Shown one piece after another: positions 17,565 to 29,786 of a stretch of DNA of 64,000 nucleotides. The number at the start of each line of letters is the position of its first letter. Position 1 is the stretch's first letter. The notes beneath the pieces are model-generated. The model did not search any database. It was not told the origin of the DNA and saw only the letters and a list, made by a program, of their open reading frames with translations. The translations under genes were made by a program, and so were the position numbers. The stretch comes from Pythium myriotylum (taxonomy: Eukaryota; Oomycota; Peronosporomycetes; Pythiales; Pythiaceae): NCBI GenBank assembly GCA_023091665.1, contig JALJCQ010000033.1, forward strand, positions 744,001 to 808,000, read 5' to 3'.

Positions 17565-20500
17565 ATGGATTCGACCACCCCAGCTCGCATCAACAAGTTC
17601 GACGGAACCAACTTCCACACATGGAAGTTCAAGATGCAGATGGTGCTCGAAGAACGCGACGTCTGGGAAGTTGTCTGTGGAGAGGTCAAACTCGAGCAGT
17701 GCCAGACCGACGCGGACCGAGCCCTCTTCAAGAAGAAGTCTCGCAAGGCGCTCGCGATGATCTGTCTCGCGATGGAAGACTCGCAGCTCCCGCTGGTTCG
17801 GTCGGCGAGTGGTGCGCAAGATGCATGGTCAAGACTGGAAGAACACTTCGAGAAGAAGAGCCTTGCCAACAAGCTCTTTCTTCGTCGTCGTTTCTTCACG
17901 ACCATGATGGAAGGAGGTGACGATGTGCTCACGCACATCAACAAGCTCAAGACCCTGGCCGAGCAACTCGACGCAGTCGGCGCTCCGGTCAGCGAAGACG
18001 ACTTGGTGATCACGCTTCTCGGCAGTCTCAGCGAGTCGTACCAGTTCCTCATCACGGCGTTGGAGTCGCGTGTCGACGCGCTCACGTGGGAACTCGTGAC
18101 GTCTCGGCTGCTCCATGAAGACATGAAGCGCAAGGAGCAAGGTGGCGACGGAGCCACGCTTGGCCAAGCGTTCATGACAAGTGACGCGAAGCCCAAGGGC
18201 CGTGCAGTCAAGAAGACTGGCACGTGCAACTACTGCGGCAAGATCGGTCATTGGGCCGCGGAGTGCCACTCGCGTGTCAAGGACAACGGCAACGGCAACG
18301 GCAACGGCAACTCCGGCGGCAACGGCAACGGCAACGGAAACGGCAACTCCGGCGGCAACGGCAACGGCAACGGAAACGGCAACCCTCGGCAACGGTTCCA
18401 GCGAGCGAACCTTGCGCGAGATGAAGACCCCGGCGAGTACCTGTTCTCGGTCGGGAAGACCCAAGGCAAGTCGAGTCAATCCACGGCGTGGTTGGTCGAC
18501 TCGGGTGCGACTCAGCACATGTCGCGAACCAAGCAGTTCATGATGAACTACAAGAAGATTGACCCAGTCGACGTGCATCTGGCCGATGATGGCACGGTCC
18601 AAGCGGTTGGCGTGGGAGACATTCTCATGTCGATGAAGACTCCAAGCGGTGTCAAGAAGGGCTTGCTCACCAACGTGTGGCATATCCCCAAGCTCAGCCG
18701 CAACCTGTTCTCGGTCGGAAGATTCACGGAGGATGTTGCTCCCGTGACGTTCGACAAGGACGGTTGCTTTGTCATGCTGAAGGGCGCCAAGCGGACCATC
18801 GGCACTCGAATCGGCAAGGGTCTGTTCAAGCTCAACATGTCTCCAGTGTCGACTGAAGCAGCCCACGCCGCCAGTACAAGACGAGGTCGCGCCATGTCCA
18901 AGTCGTACCTGTGGCACCTCCGACTCGGTCACATCGGCTTCAGCGGACTCGAAGCCATCGTCAAGAAGGACCTCGCCGACGGACTCGATATCGGGTCTGT
19001 GCAGGAGTGGGAGGTCTGTGAAGGCTGTGCACTCGGCAAGCTGACTCGCGTCAAGTTCCAGTCGGGCACGACCAAGCGGTCTGCGAATCTGCTTGACGTC
19101 GTGTACAGCGATGTGGCCGGCCCTATGAAGACTCCGACTTTCGGCGGCATGAAGTACTTTGCCACGTTCACCGACGACAAGTCTCGACTGTGCAAGTTGT
19201 ACCTGATGCGGTCCAAGGACGAAGTCTACGACAAGTTCGTCGAGTTCGTCAACTGGGCCGAGAACCAAACCGGTCGTCGAGTCAAGGTGCTTCGAACCGA
19301 CGGCGGCGGCGAGTACCAGTCGGCCAAGCTTGCCAAGTTCTGTCGCAAGCGTGGCATCGAGCACGACGTCACGCCGCCATACACGCCTCAGTTGAACGGT
19401 GTGGCGGAGCGCATGAACCGAACCATCGGTGAGTGTGGTCGTTGCAAGCTCCACCATGCCAACTTGTCCGACGAGTACTGGGGCGAAGCCGTCATGACTG
19501 CAGTCGAAGTTCGCAACCGACTTCCGACCCGCGCTCAAGACTTGTACAAGTCGCCGTACGAAGAATGGTACGGGAAGAAGCCCTTGCTCGCCAACTTCAA
19601 GGTGTTCGGCTGCCATGCGTACGTCCACGTGCCCAAGGAGAAGCGGTCGAAGTTCGACGCCCGAGCCATCTTGTGTCGGTTCCTCGGCTACTCGGACCAC
19701 GAGAAGGCGTATCGGTTTGAAGAGTTCGCAACCGGCCGGATCGTCATCAGTCGAGACGCGCAGTTCATGGAAGACACATTCGACGATGGCAAGCGCGAAG
19801 AACCCTGGAGCAAGTCCGTCGAGTTCCGCGACGATGAAGATGATGAGGATCAAGATGAAGCAACCGACAACCAAGATGATGATGATGAAGACATGGGTGA
19901 GCAGCCAGCCTCACCAGCACCAAGTCAGCGCAGCTACGAGCGACCGGAGTGGCAACAGGGCCAGCGGTCGCAGCGTCCAGCAGCACCAGCATCGGCCCAG
20001 CAGCCGAATGTCGACTACGCACCAGGGTCCAAGCGCCACTCTCGCACGCGCTCGCTCGAGAACCTGGCTGAACCGCCAGTTGAGAAGCGCTACGGACGGG
20101 TTGGTCGCACAAGTGGTGCGACCCCACCACCCACGCAAGGTTCAAGGACATCGCTCGAAGATCTGTCTGCACTGCTCACGTGGATCGAAGAGGAAGGCGT
20201 AGAAGATCAAGACCACGAAGAGTTTGCTCTCGTCGTGAATTCAGGGGGAGAGTTGCCGACATCGTTCAAGTCGGCGATGGAATCCGACGACGCCAGCAAC
20301 TGGAAGGAAGCCTGCGACTCCGAGCTTGAGTCGCTCAAGAAGAACGAGACCTGGGACCTAGTCCCTTTGCCAGCCGGACGCAAGGCCATCACCAGCAAGT
20401 GGGTGTTCAAGGTCAAGGAAACCGCCGAAGGACTCGTCGAACGGTACAAGGCTCGACTCGTTGCCAAGGGGTTCCTGCAGAAGTACGGCATCGACTTCGA

Positions 20501-21878
20501 AGAGACGTTCGCACCCGTCGCCAAGTTCACGTCGATCCGCACCATCCTCAGCATCGCCGCTCGACACAAGCTCATGATCCATCAGATGGATGTCAAGACG
20601 GCGTTCCTGAACGGCAACCTCGACGAAGAAATCTACATGAAGCAGCCCGAAGGCTTCGTCGACCAGCGCCACCCCGACTACGTGTGCAAGCTCAAGCGCT
20701 CGCTCTACGGTCTCAAGCAGTCGCCACGCACGTGGAACCAGACCATCGACGCCTTCATGCGCAAGGTCGGCTTCACCAAGTGCGAGATGGACCACTGCGT
20801 GTACGTCAAGCGGAGCGGCTCAGCGATGATCTTCGTCGTGATCTACGTCGACGACCTCATCCTCGCCTGCAACAGCCTCGAGTTGCTCACGGCGACCAAG
20901 CGTGCACTCAGCGAACGCTTCGAGATGTCCGACCTCGGCGAACTCAAGTACTGCCTCGGCATGGAAGTTGAGCAAGACCCCAAGTCCGGCGACGTGACCA
21001 TGCGGCAGACCAAGTTCCTGCAGTCGATCCTGACCAAGTTCGGCATGCAAGACTGCAAACCAGTGAGGACCCCTCAAGACCCCGGACTCAAGCTGACCAA
21101 GGCCATGTGCGAAGGTGGTTGCAAGCACGAAGACACCATGAAGAACGTGCCGTACCGAAGTGCAGTCGGCGCACTCATGTACCTCATGGTCGGCACTCGA
21201 CCAGACCTCGCAGCGGCAGTCGGCACACTCAGCCAGTTCGCCGCGGACCCGTGTCCAACACATTGGCAAGCTCTCAAGCGTGTGCTCCGGTATCTGCAAG
21301 CGACTCCGATGTACGGCCTGCAGTTCTCGGCATCGAACGACGGAAGACTGGTCGGCTACTCCGACGCCGACTGGGCTGGCGACATCGAGTCTCGTCGAAG
21401 CACCAGCGGCTACGTGTTCATGCTCAACGGCGGATGCATCAGCTGGCGCAGCAAGAAGCAGCGAACTGTCGCCCTCTCCTCGACCGAAGCAGAGTACATG
21501 GCTCTATCGGAAGCGATCCAAGAAGCCGTGTGGCTCAAGGCGTTCCTGTGCGAACTCGGCGAAGTTGCAAGTGACCAAGCGCTCACGGTGTACGAAGACA
21601 ACCAAGGTGCGATCGCGTTGGCCAAGAACCCCGAGTTCCACAAGCGCACCAAGCACATCGACATTCGCTACCACTTCGTTCGTGAGAAGGTCGAGGACGG
21701 CCAAGTGTCTCTCCAGTACTGCCCGACCCAAGACATGCTTGCCGACATCATGACCAAGCCGATCCCCACTGTCCAGTTCGACGTGCTCCGCACCAAGCTT
21801 GGTGTCCAAGACGCAGTCGAGTCGAGGGGGAGTGTTGAAGATGATGCGCCTCGAACCCAGCGTCATCATTCCAGTTGA
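17565..21878 (+). CDS. gag-pol: Copia Gag-Pol polyprotein of element B, intact
   Basis: 1,437 residues in a single frame. The start was chosen for its GCCATGG context and presence in every gag copy; an in-frame ATG at 17508 adds 19 residues. Gag begins with [15 protein letters not shown] knuckle at 221-234; two GN-rich blocks; aspartic protease DSGAT at 312-316; zinc site H451, H456, C485, C488; integrase D516, D579, E615 (35 residues between the last two); acidic tract at about 756-777; RT with D1009 (QMDVKTAF) and YVDD 1094-1097; RNase H D1267, E1308, D1345. These make the virus-like particle, process the polyprotein, copy the RNA and integrate the DNA. Gag and Pol are not separated by a frameshift or stop, so any Gag excess would need splicing or processing. 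The last 15 or so codons lie in the 3' LTR. Confidence 0.95.
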   Translation: MDSTTPARINKFDGTNFHTWKFKMQMVLEERDVWEVVCGEVKLEQCQTDADRALFKKKSRKALAMICLAMEDSQLPLVRSASGAQDAWSRLEEHFEKKSLANKLFLRRRFFTTMMEGGDDVLTHINKLKTLAEQLDAVGAPVSEDDLVITLLGSLSESYQFLITALESRVDALTWELVTSRLLHEDMKRKEQGGDGATLGQAFMTSDAKPKGRAVKKTGTCNYCGKIGHWAAECHSRVKDNGNGNGNGNSGGNGNGNGNGNSGGNGNGNGNGNPRQRFQRANLARDEDPGEYLFSVGKTQGKSSQSTAWLVDSGATQHMSRTKQFMMNYKKIDPVDVHLADDGTVQAVGVGDILMSMKTPSGVKKGLLTNVWHIPKLSRNLFSVGRFTEDVAPVTFDKDGCFVMLKGAKRTIGTRIGKGLFKLNMSPVSTEAAHAASTRRGRAMSKSYLWHLRLGHIGFSGLEAIVKKDLADGLDIGSVQEWEVCEGCALGKLTRVKFQSGTTKRSANLLDVVYSDVAGPMKTPTFGGMKYFATFTDDKSRLCKLYLMRSKDEVYDKFVEFVNWAENQTGRRVKVLRTDGGGEYQSAKLAKFCRKRGIEHDVTPPYTPQLNGVAERMNRTIGECGRCKLHHANLSDEYWGEAVMTAVEVRNRLPTRAQDLYKSPYEEWYGKKPLLANFKVFGCHAYVHVPKEKRSKFDARAILCRFLGYSDHEKAYRFEEFATGRIVISRDAQFMEDTFDDGKREEPWSKSVEFRDDEDDEDQDEATDNQDDDDEDMGEQPASPAPSQRSYERPEWQQGQRSQRPAAPASAQQPNVDYAPGSKRHSRTRSLENLAEPPVEKRYGRVGRTSGATPPPTQGSRTSLEDLSALLTWIEEEGVEDQDHEEFALVVNSGGELPTSFKSAMESDDASNWKEACDSELESLKKNETWDLVPLPAGRKAITSKWVFKVKETAEGLVERYKARLVAKGFLQKYGIDFEETFAPVAKFTSIRTILSIAARHKLMIHQMDVKTAFLNGNLDEEIYMKQPEGFVDQRHPDYVCKLKRSLYGLKQSPRTWNQTIDAFMRKVGFTKCEMDHCVYVKRSGSAMIFVVIYVDDLILACNSLELLTATKRALSERFEMSDLGELKYCLGMEVEQDPKSGDVTMRQTKFLQSILTKFGMQDCKPVRTPQDPGLKLTKAMCEGGCKHEDTMKNVPYRSAVGALMYLMVGTRPDLAAAVGTLSQFAADPCPTHWQALKRVLRYLQATPMYGLQFSASNDGRLVGYSDADWAGDIESRRSTSGYVFMLNGGCISWRSKKQRTVALSSTEAEYMALSEAIQEAVWLKAFLCELGEVASDQALTVYEDNQGAIALAKNPEFHKRTKHIDIRYHFVREKVEDGQVSLQYCPTQDMLADIMTKPIPTVQFDVLRTKLGVQDAVESRGSVEDDAPRTQRHHSS
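18288..18383 (+). repeat. Glycine-asparagine coding repeat after the zinc knuckle
   Basis: 32 codons of GN pairs broken by two SGG steps, with a 36 bp block duplicated. Elements A and B have the extra block; elements C and D have one fewer. It probably forms a flexible linker between nucleocapsid and protease. Confidence 0.85.
21824..21832 (+). other. Polypurine tract of element B
   Basis: GAGGGGGAG next to the 3' LTR. It is translated as part of the ...SRGSV end of Pol. Confidence 0.8.
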
Positions 21879-22197
21879 AGCTCGGCAGTTGAAGCTCGGC
21901 TGTAGAAGATTCTCCTGCAGAAGGTTCTCCGTGGAAGATTCGACATGTGGAAGACTCGACATGTGGAAGATTCTCCGTCTGGTTCTGGTTTGAATCCAGT
22001 GCCACCCATCGACTTCGTTGAAGTATCCACGAAGTCAGTTTATAGTTGTGTTTGCATATGTTTACGATAGGTAGGACATACATTTGATTACGGTAGCGTA
22101 GGACACACACAGACGGCTTAGAGGTAGCAGTAGCGAACTAAGTCCCGATCAATTCACTTTGCATTTTGCATCCCACCAACCAAGTGACCTTTCAACA
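21833..22197 (+). repeat. LTR (3' LTR of element B)
   Basis: 365 bp, ending CCTTTCAACA rather than CCTTCCAACA, with TTTATAGTTGTG in place of the usual TTTATG. The CCTTTCAACA ending is the form found in the tandem array. The right flank is GAGCG, in minus pol code. Confidence 0.92.
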
Positions 22198-22997
22198 GAG
22201 CGACTCGAGCTCGGAGTCGCAGGCTTCCTTCCAGTTGCTGGCGTCGTCGGATTCCATCGCCGACTTGAACGATGTCGGCAACTCTCCCCCTGAATTCACG
22301 ACGAGAGCAAACTCTTCGTGGTCTTGATCTTCTACGCCTTCCTCTTCGATCCACGTGAGCAGTGCAGACAGATCTTCGAGCGATGTCCTTGAACCTTGCG
22401 TGGGTGGTGGGGTCGCACCACTTGTGCGACCAACCCGTCCGTAGCGCTTCTCAACTGGCGGTTCAGCCAGGTTCTCGAGCGAGCGCGTGCGAGAGTGGCG
22501 CTTGGACCCTGGTGCGTAGTCGACATTCGGCTGCTGGGTCGATGCTGGTGCTGCTGGACGCTGCGACCGCTGGCCCTGTTGCCACTCCGGTCGCTCGTAG
22601 CTGCGCTGACTTGGTGCTGGTGAGGCTGGCTGCTCACCCATGTCTTCATCATCTTGGTTGTCGGTTGCTTCATCTTCATCATCTTCATCATCTTCATCGT
22701 CGCGGAACTCGACGGACTTGCTCCAGGGTTCTTCGCGCTTGCCATCGTCGAATGTGTCTTCCATGAACTGCGCGTCTCGACTGATGACGATCCGGCCGGT
22801 TGCGAACTCTTCAAACCGATACGCCTTCTCGTGATCCGAGTAGCCGAGGAACCGACACAAGATGGCTCGAGCGTCGAATTTCGACCGCTTCTCCTTGGGC
22901 ACGTGGACGTACGCATGGCAGCCGAACACCTTGAAGTTGACGAGCAAGGGCTTCTTCCCGTACCATTCTTCGTACGGCGACTTGTACAAGTCTTGAG
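22198..22997 (-). pseudogene. Pol fragment L2: integrase C-terminus and acidic linker
   Basis: 800 bp of minus code from LYKSPYEEW to SELESL, where it is cut by element B. It contains the [10 protein letters not shown] acidic tract and no catalytic residues. The right edge is the recurrent TTGAG/LTR junction. It aligns with the start of L3 and L4, of which it is a shortened copy. Confidence 0.88.
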
Positions 22998-23342
22998 TGT
23001 TGGAAGGTCGCTTGGTTGGTGGGATGCAAAATGCAAAGTGAATTGATCGGGACTTAGTTCGCTGCTGCTACCTCTAAGCCGTCTGTGTGTGTCCTACGCT
23101 ACCATAATCAAATGTATGTCCTACCTATCGTAAACATATGCAAACATAAACTGACTTCGTGGATACTTCAACGAAGTCGATGGGTGGCACTGGATTCAAA
23201 CCAGAACCAGACGGAGAATCTTCCACATGTCGAATCTTCCACATGTCGAATCTTCCACGGAGAACCTTCTGCAGGAGAATCTTCTACAGCCGAGCTTCAA
23301 CTGGAATGATGACGCTGGGTTCGAGGCGCATCATCTTCAACA
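22998..23342 (-). repeat. LTR between L2 and L3
   Basis: 345 bp. Left flank TTGAG in integrase code; right side is polypurine tract and pol end, so it is shared by two truncated pol units. Confidence 0.92.
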
Positions 23343-25648
23343 CTCCCCCTCGACTCGACTGCGTCTTGGACACCAAGCTTGGTGCGGAGCACGTCGAACT
23401 GGACCGCGGGGATCGGCTTGGTCATGATGTCGGCAAGCATGTCTTGGGTCGGGCAGTACTGGAGACACACTTGACCGTCCTCGACCTTCTCACGAACGAA
23501 GTGGTAGCGAATGTTGATGTGCTTGGTGCGCTTGTGGAACTCGGGGTTCTTGGCCAACGCGATCGCACCTTGGTTGTCTTCGTACCGTGAGCGCTTGGTC
23601 ACTTGCAACTTCGCCGAGTTCGCACAGGAACGCCTTGAGCCACACGGCTTCTTGGATTGCTTCCGACAGAGCCATGTACTCTGCTTCGGTCGAGGAGAGG
23701 GCGACAGTTCGCTGCTTCTTGCTGCGCCAGCTGATGCATCCGCCGTTGAGCATGAACACGTAGCCTACGCTGGTGCTTCGACGAGACTCGATGTCGCCAG
23801 CCCAGTCGGCGTCGGAGTAGCCGACCAGTCTTCCGTCATGCGATGCCGAGAACTGCAGGCCGTACGTCGGAGTCGCTTGCAGATACCGGAGCACACGCTT
23901 GAGAGCTTGCCAGTGTGTTGGACACGGGTCCGCGGCGAACTGGCTGAGTGTGCCGACTGCCGCTGCGAGGTCTGGTCGAGTGCCGACCATGAGGTACATG
24001 AGTGCGCCGACTGCACTTCGGTACGGCACGTTCTTCATGGTGTCTTCGTGCTTGCAACCACCTTCGCACATGGCCTTGGTCAGCTTGAGTCCGGGGTCTT
24101 GAGGAGTCCTCACTGGTTTGCAGTCTTGCATGCCGAACTTGGTCAGGATCGACTGCAGGAACTTGGTCTGCCGCATGGTCACGTCGCCGGACTTGGGGTC
24201 TTGATCAACTTCCATGCCGAGGCAGTACTTGAGTTCGCCGAGGTCGGACATCTCGAAGCGTTCGCTGAGTGCACGCTTGGTCGCCGTGAGCAACTCGAGG
24301 CTGTTGCAGGCGAGGATGAGGTCGTCGACGTAGATCACCACGAAGATCATCGCCGAGCCGCTCCGCTTGACGTACACGCAGTGGTCCATCTCGCACTTGG
24401 TAAAGCCGACCTTGCGCATGAAGGCGTCGATGGTCTGGCTCCACGTGCGAGGCGACTGCTTGAGACCGTCGAGCGAGCGCTTGAGCTTGCACACGTAGTC
24501 GGGGTGATGCTGGTCGACGAAGCCTTCGGGCTGCTTCATGTAGATTTCTTCGTCGAGGTTGCCGTTCAGGAACGCCGTCTTGACATCCATCTGATGGATC
24601 ATGAGCTTGTGTCGAGCGGCGATGCTGAGGATGGTCCGAATCGACGTGAACTTGGCCACGGGCACGGGGGCGAGCGTTTCTTCGAAGTCGATGCCGTACT
24701 TCTGCAGGAACCCCTTGGCAACGAGTCGAGCCTTGTACCGTTCGACGAGTCCTTCGGTGGTTTCCTTGACCTTGAACACCCACTTGCTGGTGATGGCCTT
24801 GCGTCCGGCTGGCAAAGGGACAAGGCCCCACGTCTCGTTCTTCTTGAGCGACTCGAGCTCGGAGTCGCAGGCTTCCTTCCAGTTGCTGGCGTCGTCGGAT
24901 TCCATCGCCGACTTGAACGATGTCGGCAACTCTCCCCCTGAATTCACGACGAGAGCAAACTCTTCGTGGTCTTGATCTTCTACGCCTTCCTCTTCGATCC
25001 ACGTGAGCAGTGCAGACAGATCTTCGAGCGATGTCCTTGAACCTTGCGTGGGTGGTGGGGTCGCACCACTTGTGCGACCAACCCGTCCGTAGCGCTTCTC
25101 AACTGGCGGTTCAGCCAGGTTCTCGAGCGAGCGCGTGCGAGAGTGGCGCTTGGACCCTGGTGCGTAGTCGACATTCGGCTGCTGGGTCGATGCTGGTGCT
25201 GCTGGACGCTGCGACCGCTGGCCCTGTTGCCACTCCGGTCGCTCGTAGCTGCGCTGACTTGGTGCTGGTGAGGCTGGCTGCTCACCCATGTCTTCATCAT
25301 CATCATCTTGGTTGTCGGTTGCTTCATCTTGATCCTCATCATCTTCATCGTCGCGGAACTCGACGGACTTGCTCCAGGGTTCTTCGCGCTTGCCGTCGTC
25401 GAACGTGTCTTCCATGAACTGCGCGTCTCGACTGATGACGATCCGGCCGGTTGCGAACTCTTCAAACCGATACGCCTTCTCGTGATCCGAGTAGCCGAGG
25501 AACCGACACAAGATGGCTCGAGCGTCGAATTTCGACCGCTTCTCCTTGGGCACGTGGACGTACGCATGGCAGCCGAACACCTTGAAGTTGACGAGCAAGG
25601 GCTTCTTCCCGTACCATTCTTCGTACGGCGACTTGTACAAGTCTTGAG
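23297..25648 (-). pseudogene. Pol fragment L3: integrase C-terminus to RNase H, frameshifted
   Basis: A 2.3 kb minus-strand 5'-truncated pol piece: integrase C-terminus, acidic linker (variant with [16 protein letters not shown]), RT with IYVDD, and RNase H. A 2 bp loss near 23585 (CGTACC where others have CGTACACC) shifts the frame inside RNase H after ALTV, and an extra 3 bp near 23765 adds a codon (STSVGYVF). It has the second-subgroup RT variants, including LDGLKQ. Non-functional. Confidence 0.88.
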
Positions 25649-25991
25649 TGTTGGAAGGTCGCTTGGTTGGTGGGATGCAAAATGCAAAGTGAATTGATCG
25701 GGACTTAGTTCGCTGCTGCTACCTCTAAGCCGTCTGTGTGTGTCCTACGCTACCATAATCAAATGTATGTCCTACCTATCGTAAACATATGCAAACATAA
25801 ACTGACTTCGTGGATACTTCAACGAAGTCGATGGGTGGCACTGGATTCAAACCAGAACCAGACGGAGAATCTTCCACATGTCGAATCTTCCACGGAGAAC
25901 CTTCTGCAGGAGAATCTTCTACAGCCGAGCTTCAACTGCCGAGCTTCAACTGGAATGATGACGCTGGGTTCGAGGCGCATCATCTTCAACA
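25649..25991 (-). repeat. LTR between L3 and the first short unit
   Basis: 343 bp, TTGAG on the left, pol end on the right. Confidence 0.92.
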
Positions 25992-26398
25992 CTCCCCCTC
26001 GACTCGACTGCGTCTTGGACACCAAGCTTGGTGCGGAGCACGTCGAACTGGACAGTGGGGATCGGCTTGGTCATGATGTCGGCAAGCATGTCTTGGGTCG
26101 GGCAATACTGGAGAGACACTTGGCCGTCCTCGACCTTCTCACGAACGAAGTGGTAGCGAATGTCGATGTGCTTGGTGCGCTTGTGGAACTCGGGGTTCTT
26201 GGCCAACGCGATCGCACCTTGGTTGTCTTCGTACACCGTGAGCGCTTGGTCGCTTGCAACTTCGCCGAGTTCGCACAGGAACGCCTTGAGCCACACGGCT
26301 TCTTGGATTGCTTCCGATAGAGCCATGTACTCTGCTTCGGTCGAGGAGAGGGCGACAGTTCGCTGCTTCTTGCTGCGCCAGCTGATGCATCCGCCGTT
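25946..26398 (-). pseudogene. Short pol end (RNase H C-terminal part), small cluster copy 1
   Basis: The last 407 bp of pol (25992-26398) plus the stop in the LTR. It begins at codons [11 protein letters not shown], includes STEAEY and YEDNQG but not GYSDADWAG, so the RNase H triad is incomplete. The right edge CCGTT abuts the LTR at 26399, the same edge as in every unit of the large array. Confidence 0.9.
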
Positions 26399-26739
26399 TG
26401 TTGAAAGGTCGCTTGGTTGGTGGGATGCAAAATGCAAAGTGAATTGATCGGGACTTAGTTCGCTACTGCTACCTCTAAGCCGTCTGTGTGTGTCCTACGC
26501 TACCATAACCAAATGTATGCTACCTATCGTAAACATATGCAAACATAAACTGACTTCGTGGATACTTCAACGAAGTCGATGGGTGGCACTGGATTCAAAC
26601 CAGAACCAGACGGAGAATCTTCCACATGTCGAATCTTCCACGGAGAACCTTCTGCAGGAGAATCTTCTACAGCCGAGCTTCAACTGCCGAGCTTCAACTG
26701 GAATGATGACGCTGGGTTCGAGGCGCATCATCTTCAACA
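26399..26739 (-). repeat. LTR, small cluster
   Basis: 341 bp, with the CCTTTCAACA ending. Confidence 0.92.
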
Positions 26740-27146
26740 CTCCCCCTCGACTCGACTGCGTCTTGGACACCAAGCTTGGTGCGGAGCACGTCGAACTGGA
26801 CAGTGGGGATCGGCTTGGTCATGATGTCGGCAAGCATGTCTTGGGTCGGGCAGTACTGGAGAGACACTTGGCCGTCCTCGACCTTCTCACGAACGAAGTG
26901 GTAGCGAATGTCGATGTGCTTGGTGCGCTTGTGGAACTCGGGGTTCTTGGCCAACGCGATCGCACCTTGGTTGTCTTCGTACACCGTGAGCGCTTGGTCA
27001 CTTGCAACTTCGCCGAGTTCGCACAGGAACGCCTTGAGCCACACGGCTTCTTGGATCGCTTCCGATAGAGCCATGTACTCTGCTTCGGTCGAGGAGAGGG
27101 CGACAGTTCGCTGCTTCTTGCTGCGCCAGCTGATGCATCCGCCGTT
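26694..27146 (-). pseudogene. Short pol end, small cluster copy 2
   Basis: Same boundaries as the piece at 25946-26398. With its LTR it makes a 748 bp unit (26399-27146), so two short units already stand in tandem here, about 2.6 kb left of the large array. Confidence 0.9.
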
Positions 27147-27487
27147 TGTTGAAAGGTCGCTTGGTTGGTGGGATGCAAAATGCAAAGTGAATTGATCGGG
27201 ACTTAGTTCGCTACTGCTACCTCTAAGCCGTCTGTGTGTGTCCTACGCTACCATAACCAAATGTATGCTACCTATCGTAAACATATGCAAACATAAACTG
27301 ACTTCGTGGATACTTCAACGAAGTCGATGGGTGGCACTGGATTCAAACCAGAACCAGACGGAGAATCTTCCACATGTCGAATCTTCCACGGAGAACCTTC
27401 TGCAGGAGAATCTTCTACAGCCGAGCTTCAACTGCCGAGCTTCAACTGGAATGATGACGCTGGGTTCGAGGCGCATCATCTTCAACA
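27147..27487 (-). repeat. LTR between the small cluster and L4
   Basis: 341 bp; CCGTT flank on the left, polypurine tract and the long pol piece L4 on the right. Confidence 0.92.
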
Positions 27488-29786
27488 CTCCCCCTCGACT
27501 CGACTGCGTCTTGGACACCAAGCTTGGTGCGGAGCACGTCGAACTGGACCGCGGGGATCGGCTTGGTCATGATGTCGGCAAGCATGTCTTGGGTCGGGCA
27601 ATACTGGAGAGACACTTGACCGTCCTCGACCTTCTCACGAACGAAGTGGTAGCGAATGTCGATGTGCTTGGTGCGCTTGTGGAACTCGGGGTTCTTGGCC
27701 AACGCGATCGCACCTTGGTTGTCTTCGTACACCGTGAGCGCTTGGTCACTTGCAACTTCGCCGAGTTCGCACAGGAACGCCTTGAGCCACACGGCTTCTT
27801 GGATTGCTTCCGATAGAGCCATGTACTCTGCTTCGGTCGAGGAGAGGGCGACAGTTCGCTGCTTCTTGCTGCGCCAGCTGATGCATCCGCCGTTGAGCAT
27901 GAACACGTAGCCGCTGGTGCTTCGACGTGACTCGATGTCGCCAGCCCAGTCGGCGTCGGAGTAGCCGACCAGTCTTCCGTCGTTCGATGCCGAGAACTGC
28001 AGGCCGTACATCGGAGTCGCTTGCAGATACCGGAGCACACGCTTGAGAGCTTGCCAGTGTGTTGGACACGGGTCCGCGGCGAACTGGCTGAGTGTGCCGA
28101 CTGCCGCTGCGAGGTCTGGTCGAGTGCCGACCATGAGGTACATGAGTGCGCCGACTGCACTTCGGTACGGCACGTTCTTCATGGTGTCTTCGTGCTTGCA
28201 ACCACCTTCGCACATGGCCTTGGTCAGCTTGAGTCCGGGGTCTTGAGGGGTCCTCACTGGTTTGCAGTCTTGCATGCCGAACTTGGTCAGGATCGACTGC
28301 AGGAACTTGGTCTGCCGCATGGTCACGTCGCCGGACTTGGGGTCTTGATCAACTTCCATGCCGAGGCAGTACTTGAGTTCGCCGAGGTCGGACATCTCGA
28401 AGCGTTCGCTGAGTGCACGCTTGGTCGCCGTGAGCAACTCGAGGCTGTTGCAGGCGAGGATGAGGTCGTCGACGTAGATCACGACGAAGATCATCGCTGA
28501 GCCGCTCCGCTTGACGTACACGCAGTGGTCCATCTCGCACTTGGTGAAGCCGACCTTGCGCATGAAGGCGTCGATGGTCTGGTTCCACGTGCGTGGCGAC
28601 TGCTTGAGACCGTAGAGCGAGCGCTTGAGCTTGCACACGTAGTCGGGGTGGCGCTGGTCGACGAAGCCTTCGGGCTGCTTCATGTAGATTTCTTCGTCGA
28701 GGTTGCCGTTCAGGAACGCCGTCTTGACATCCATCTGATGGATCATGAGCTTGTGTCGAGCGGCGATGCTGAGGATGGTGCGGATCGACGTGAACTTGGC
28801 GACGGGTGCGAACGTCTCTTCGAAGTCGATGCCGTACTTCTGCAGGAACCCCTTGGCAACGAGTCGAGCCTTGTACCGTTCGACGAGTCCTTCGGTGGTT
28901 TCCTTGACCTTGAACACCCACTTGCTGGTGATGGCCTTGCGTCCGGCTGGCAAAGGGACAAGGCCCCACGTCTCGTTCTTCTTGAGCGACTCGAGCTCGG
29001 AGTCGCAGGCTTCCTTCCAGTTGCTGGCGTCGTCGGATTCCATCGCCGACTTGAACGATGTCGGCAACTCTCCCCCTGAATTCACGACGAGAGCAAACTC
29101 TTCGTGGTCTTGATCTTCTACGCCTTCCTCTTCGATCCACGTGAGCAGTGCAGACAGATCTTCGAGCGATGTCCTTGAACCTTGCGTGGGTGGTGGGGTC
29201 GCACCACTTGTGCGACCAACCCGTCCGTAGCGCTTCTCAACTGGCGGTTCAGCCAGGTTCTCGAGCGAGCGCGTGCGAGAGTGGCGCTTGGACCCTGGTG
29301 CGTAGTCGACATTCGGCTGCTGGGCCGATGCTGGTGCTGCTGGACGCTGCGACCGCTGGCCCTGTTGCCACTCCGGTCGCTCGTAGCTGCGCTGACTTGG
29401 TGCTGGTGAGGCTGGCTGCTCACCCATGTCTTCATCATCATCATCTTGGTTGTCGGTTGCTTCATCTTGATCCTCATCATCTTCATCGTCGCGGAACTCG
29501 ACGGACTTGCTCCAGGGTTCTTCGCGCTTGCCGTCGTCGAACGTGTCTTCCATGAACTGCGCGTCTCGACTGATGACGATCCGGCCGGTTGCGAACTCTT
29601 CAAACCGATACGCCTTCTCGTGATCCGAGTAGCCGAGGAACCGACACAAGATGGCTCGAGCGTCGAATTTCGACCGCTTCTCCTTGGGCACGTGGACGTA
29701 CGCATGGCAGCCGAACACCTTGAAGTTGACGAGCAAGGGCTTCTTCCCGTACCATTCTTCGTACGGCGACTTGTACAAGTCTTGAG
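27442..29786 (-). pseudogene. Pol fragment L4: integrase C-terminus, RT and RNase H, open frame
   Basis: An open frame of about 778 codons from LYKSPYEEW to the stop in the LTR. It contains the acidic linker, complete RT ([35 protein letters not shown]) and complete RNase H ([21 protein letters not shown]). The RT has the first-subgroup Tyr in LYGLKQ, unlike L1 and L3, yet its start shares the KETTEGL variant with them, so it looks like a recombinant of the two subgroups. No Gag, protease or integrase core, and no start codon. The right edge is the TTGAG/LTR junction. Confidence 0.88.

Larger units (their letters stand above)
17138..22197 (+). mobile_element. Copia element B, full-length with intact frame
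   Basis: 5,060 bp: LTR, primer-binding site, uninterrupted gag-pol, polypurine tract and LTR on the plus strand. All catalytic motifs are present. The LTRs are similar in length (366 and 365 bp) but differ in repeat structure and in a 6 bp insertion, and the flanks differ (CAGTC left, GAGCG right). The host sequence on each side comes from different parts of a minus pol gene. It is therefore not a simple single insertion; at least one end has been exchanged. Confidence 0.93.

Noticed and set aside
17829..19874. A long open frame (about 680 codons) antisense to gag-pol, also at 9989-12037 and 58769-59908
   Set aside because: It mirrors gag-pol with the composition expected from GC-rich third positions (few stops on the opposite strand), has no recognisable domain and breaks with the element's own edges.
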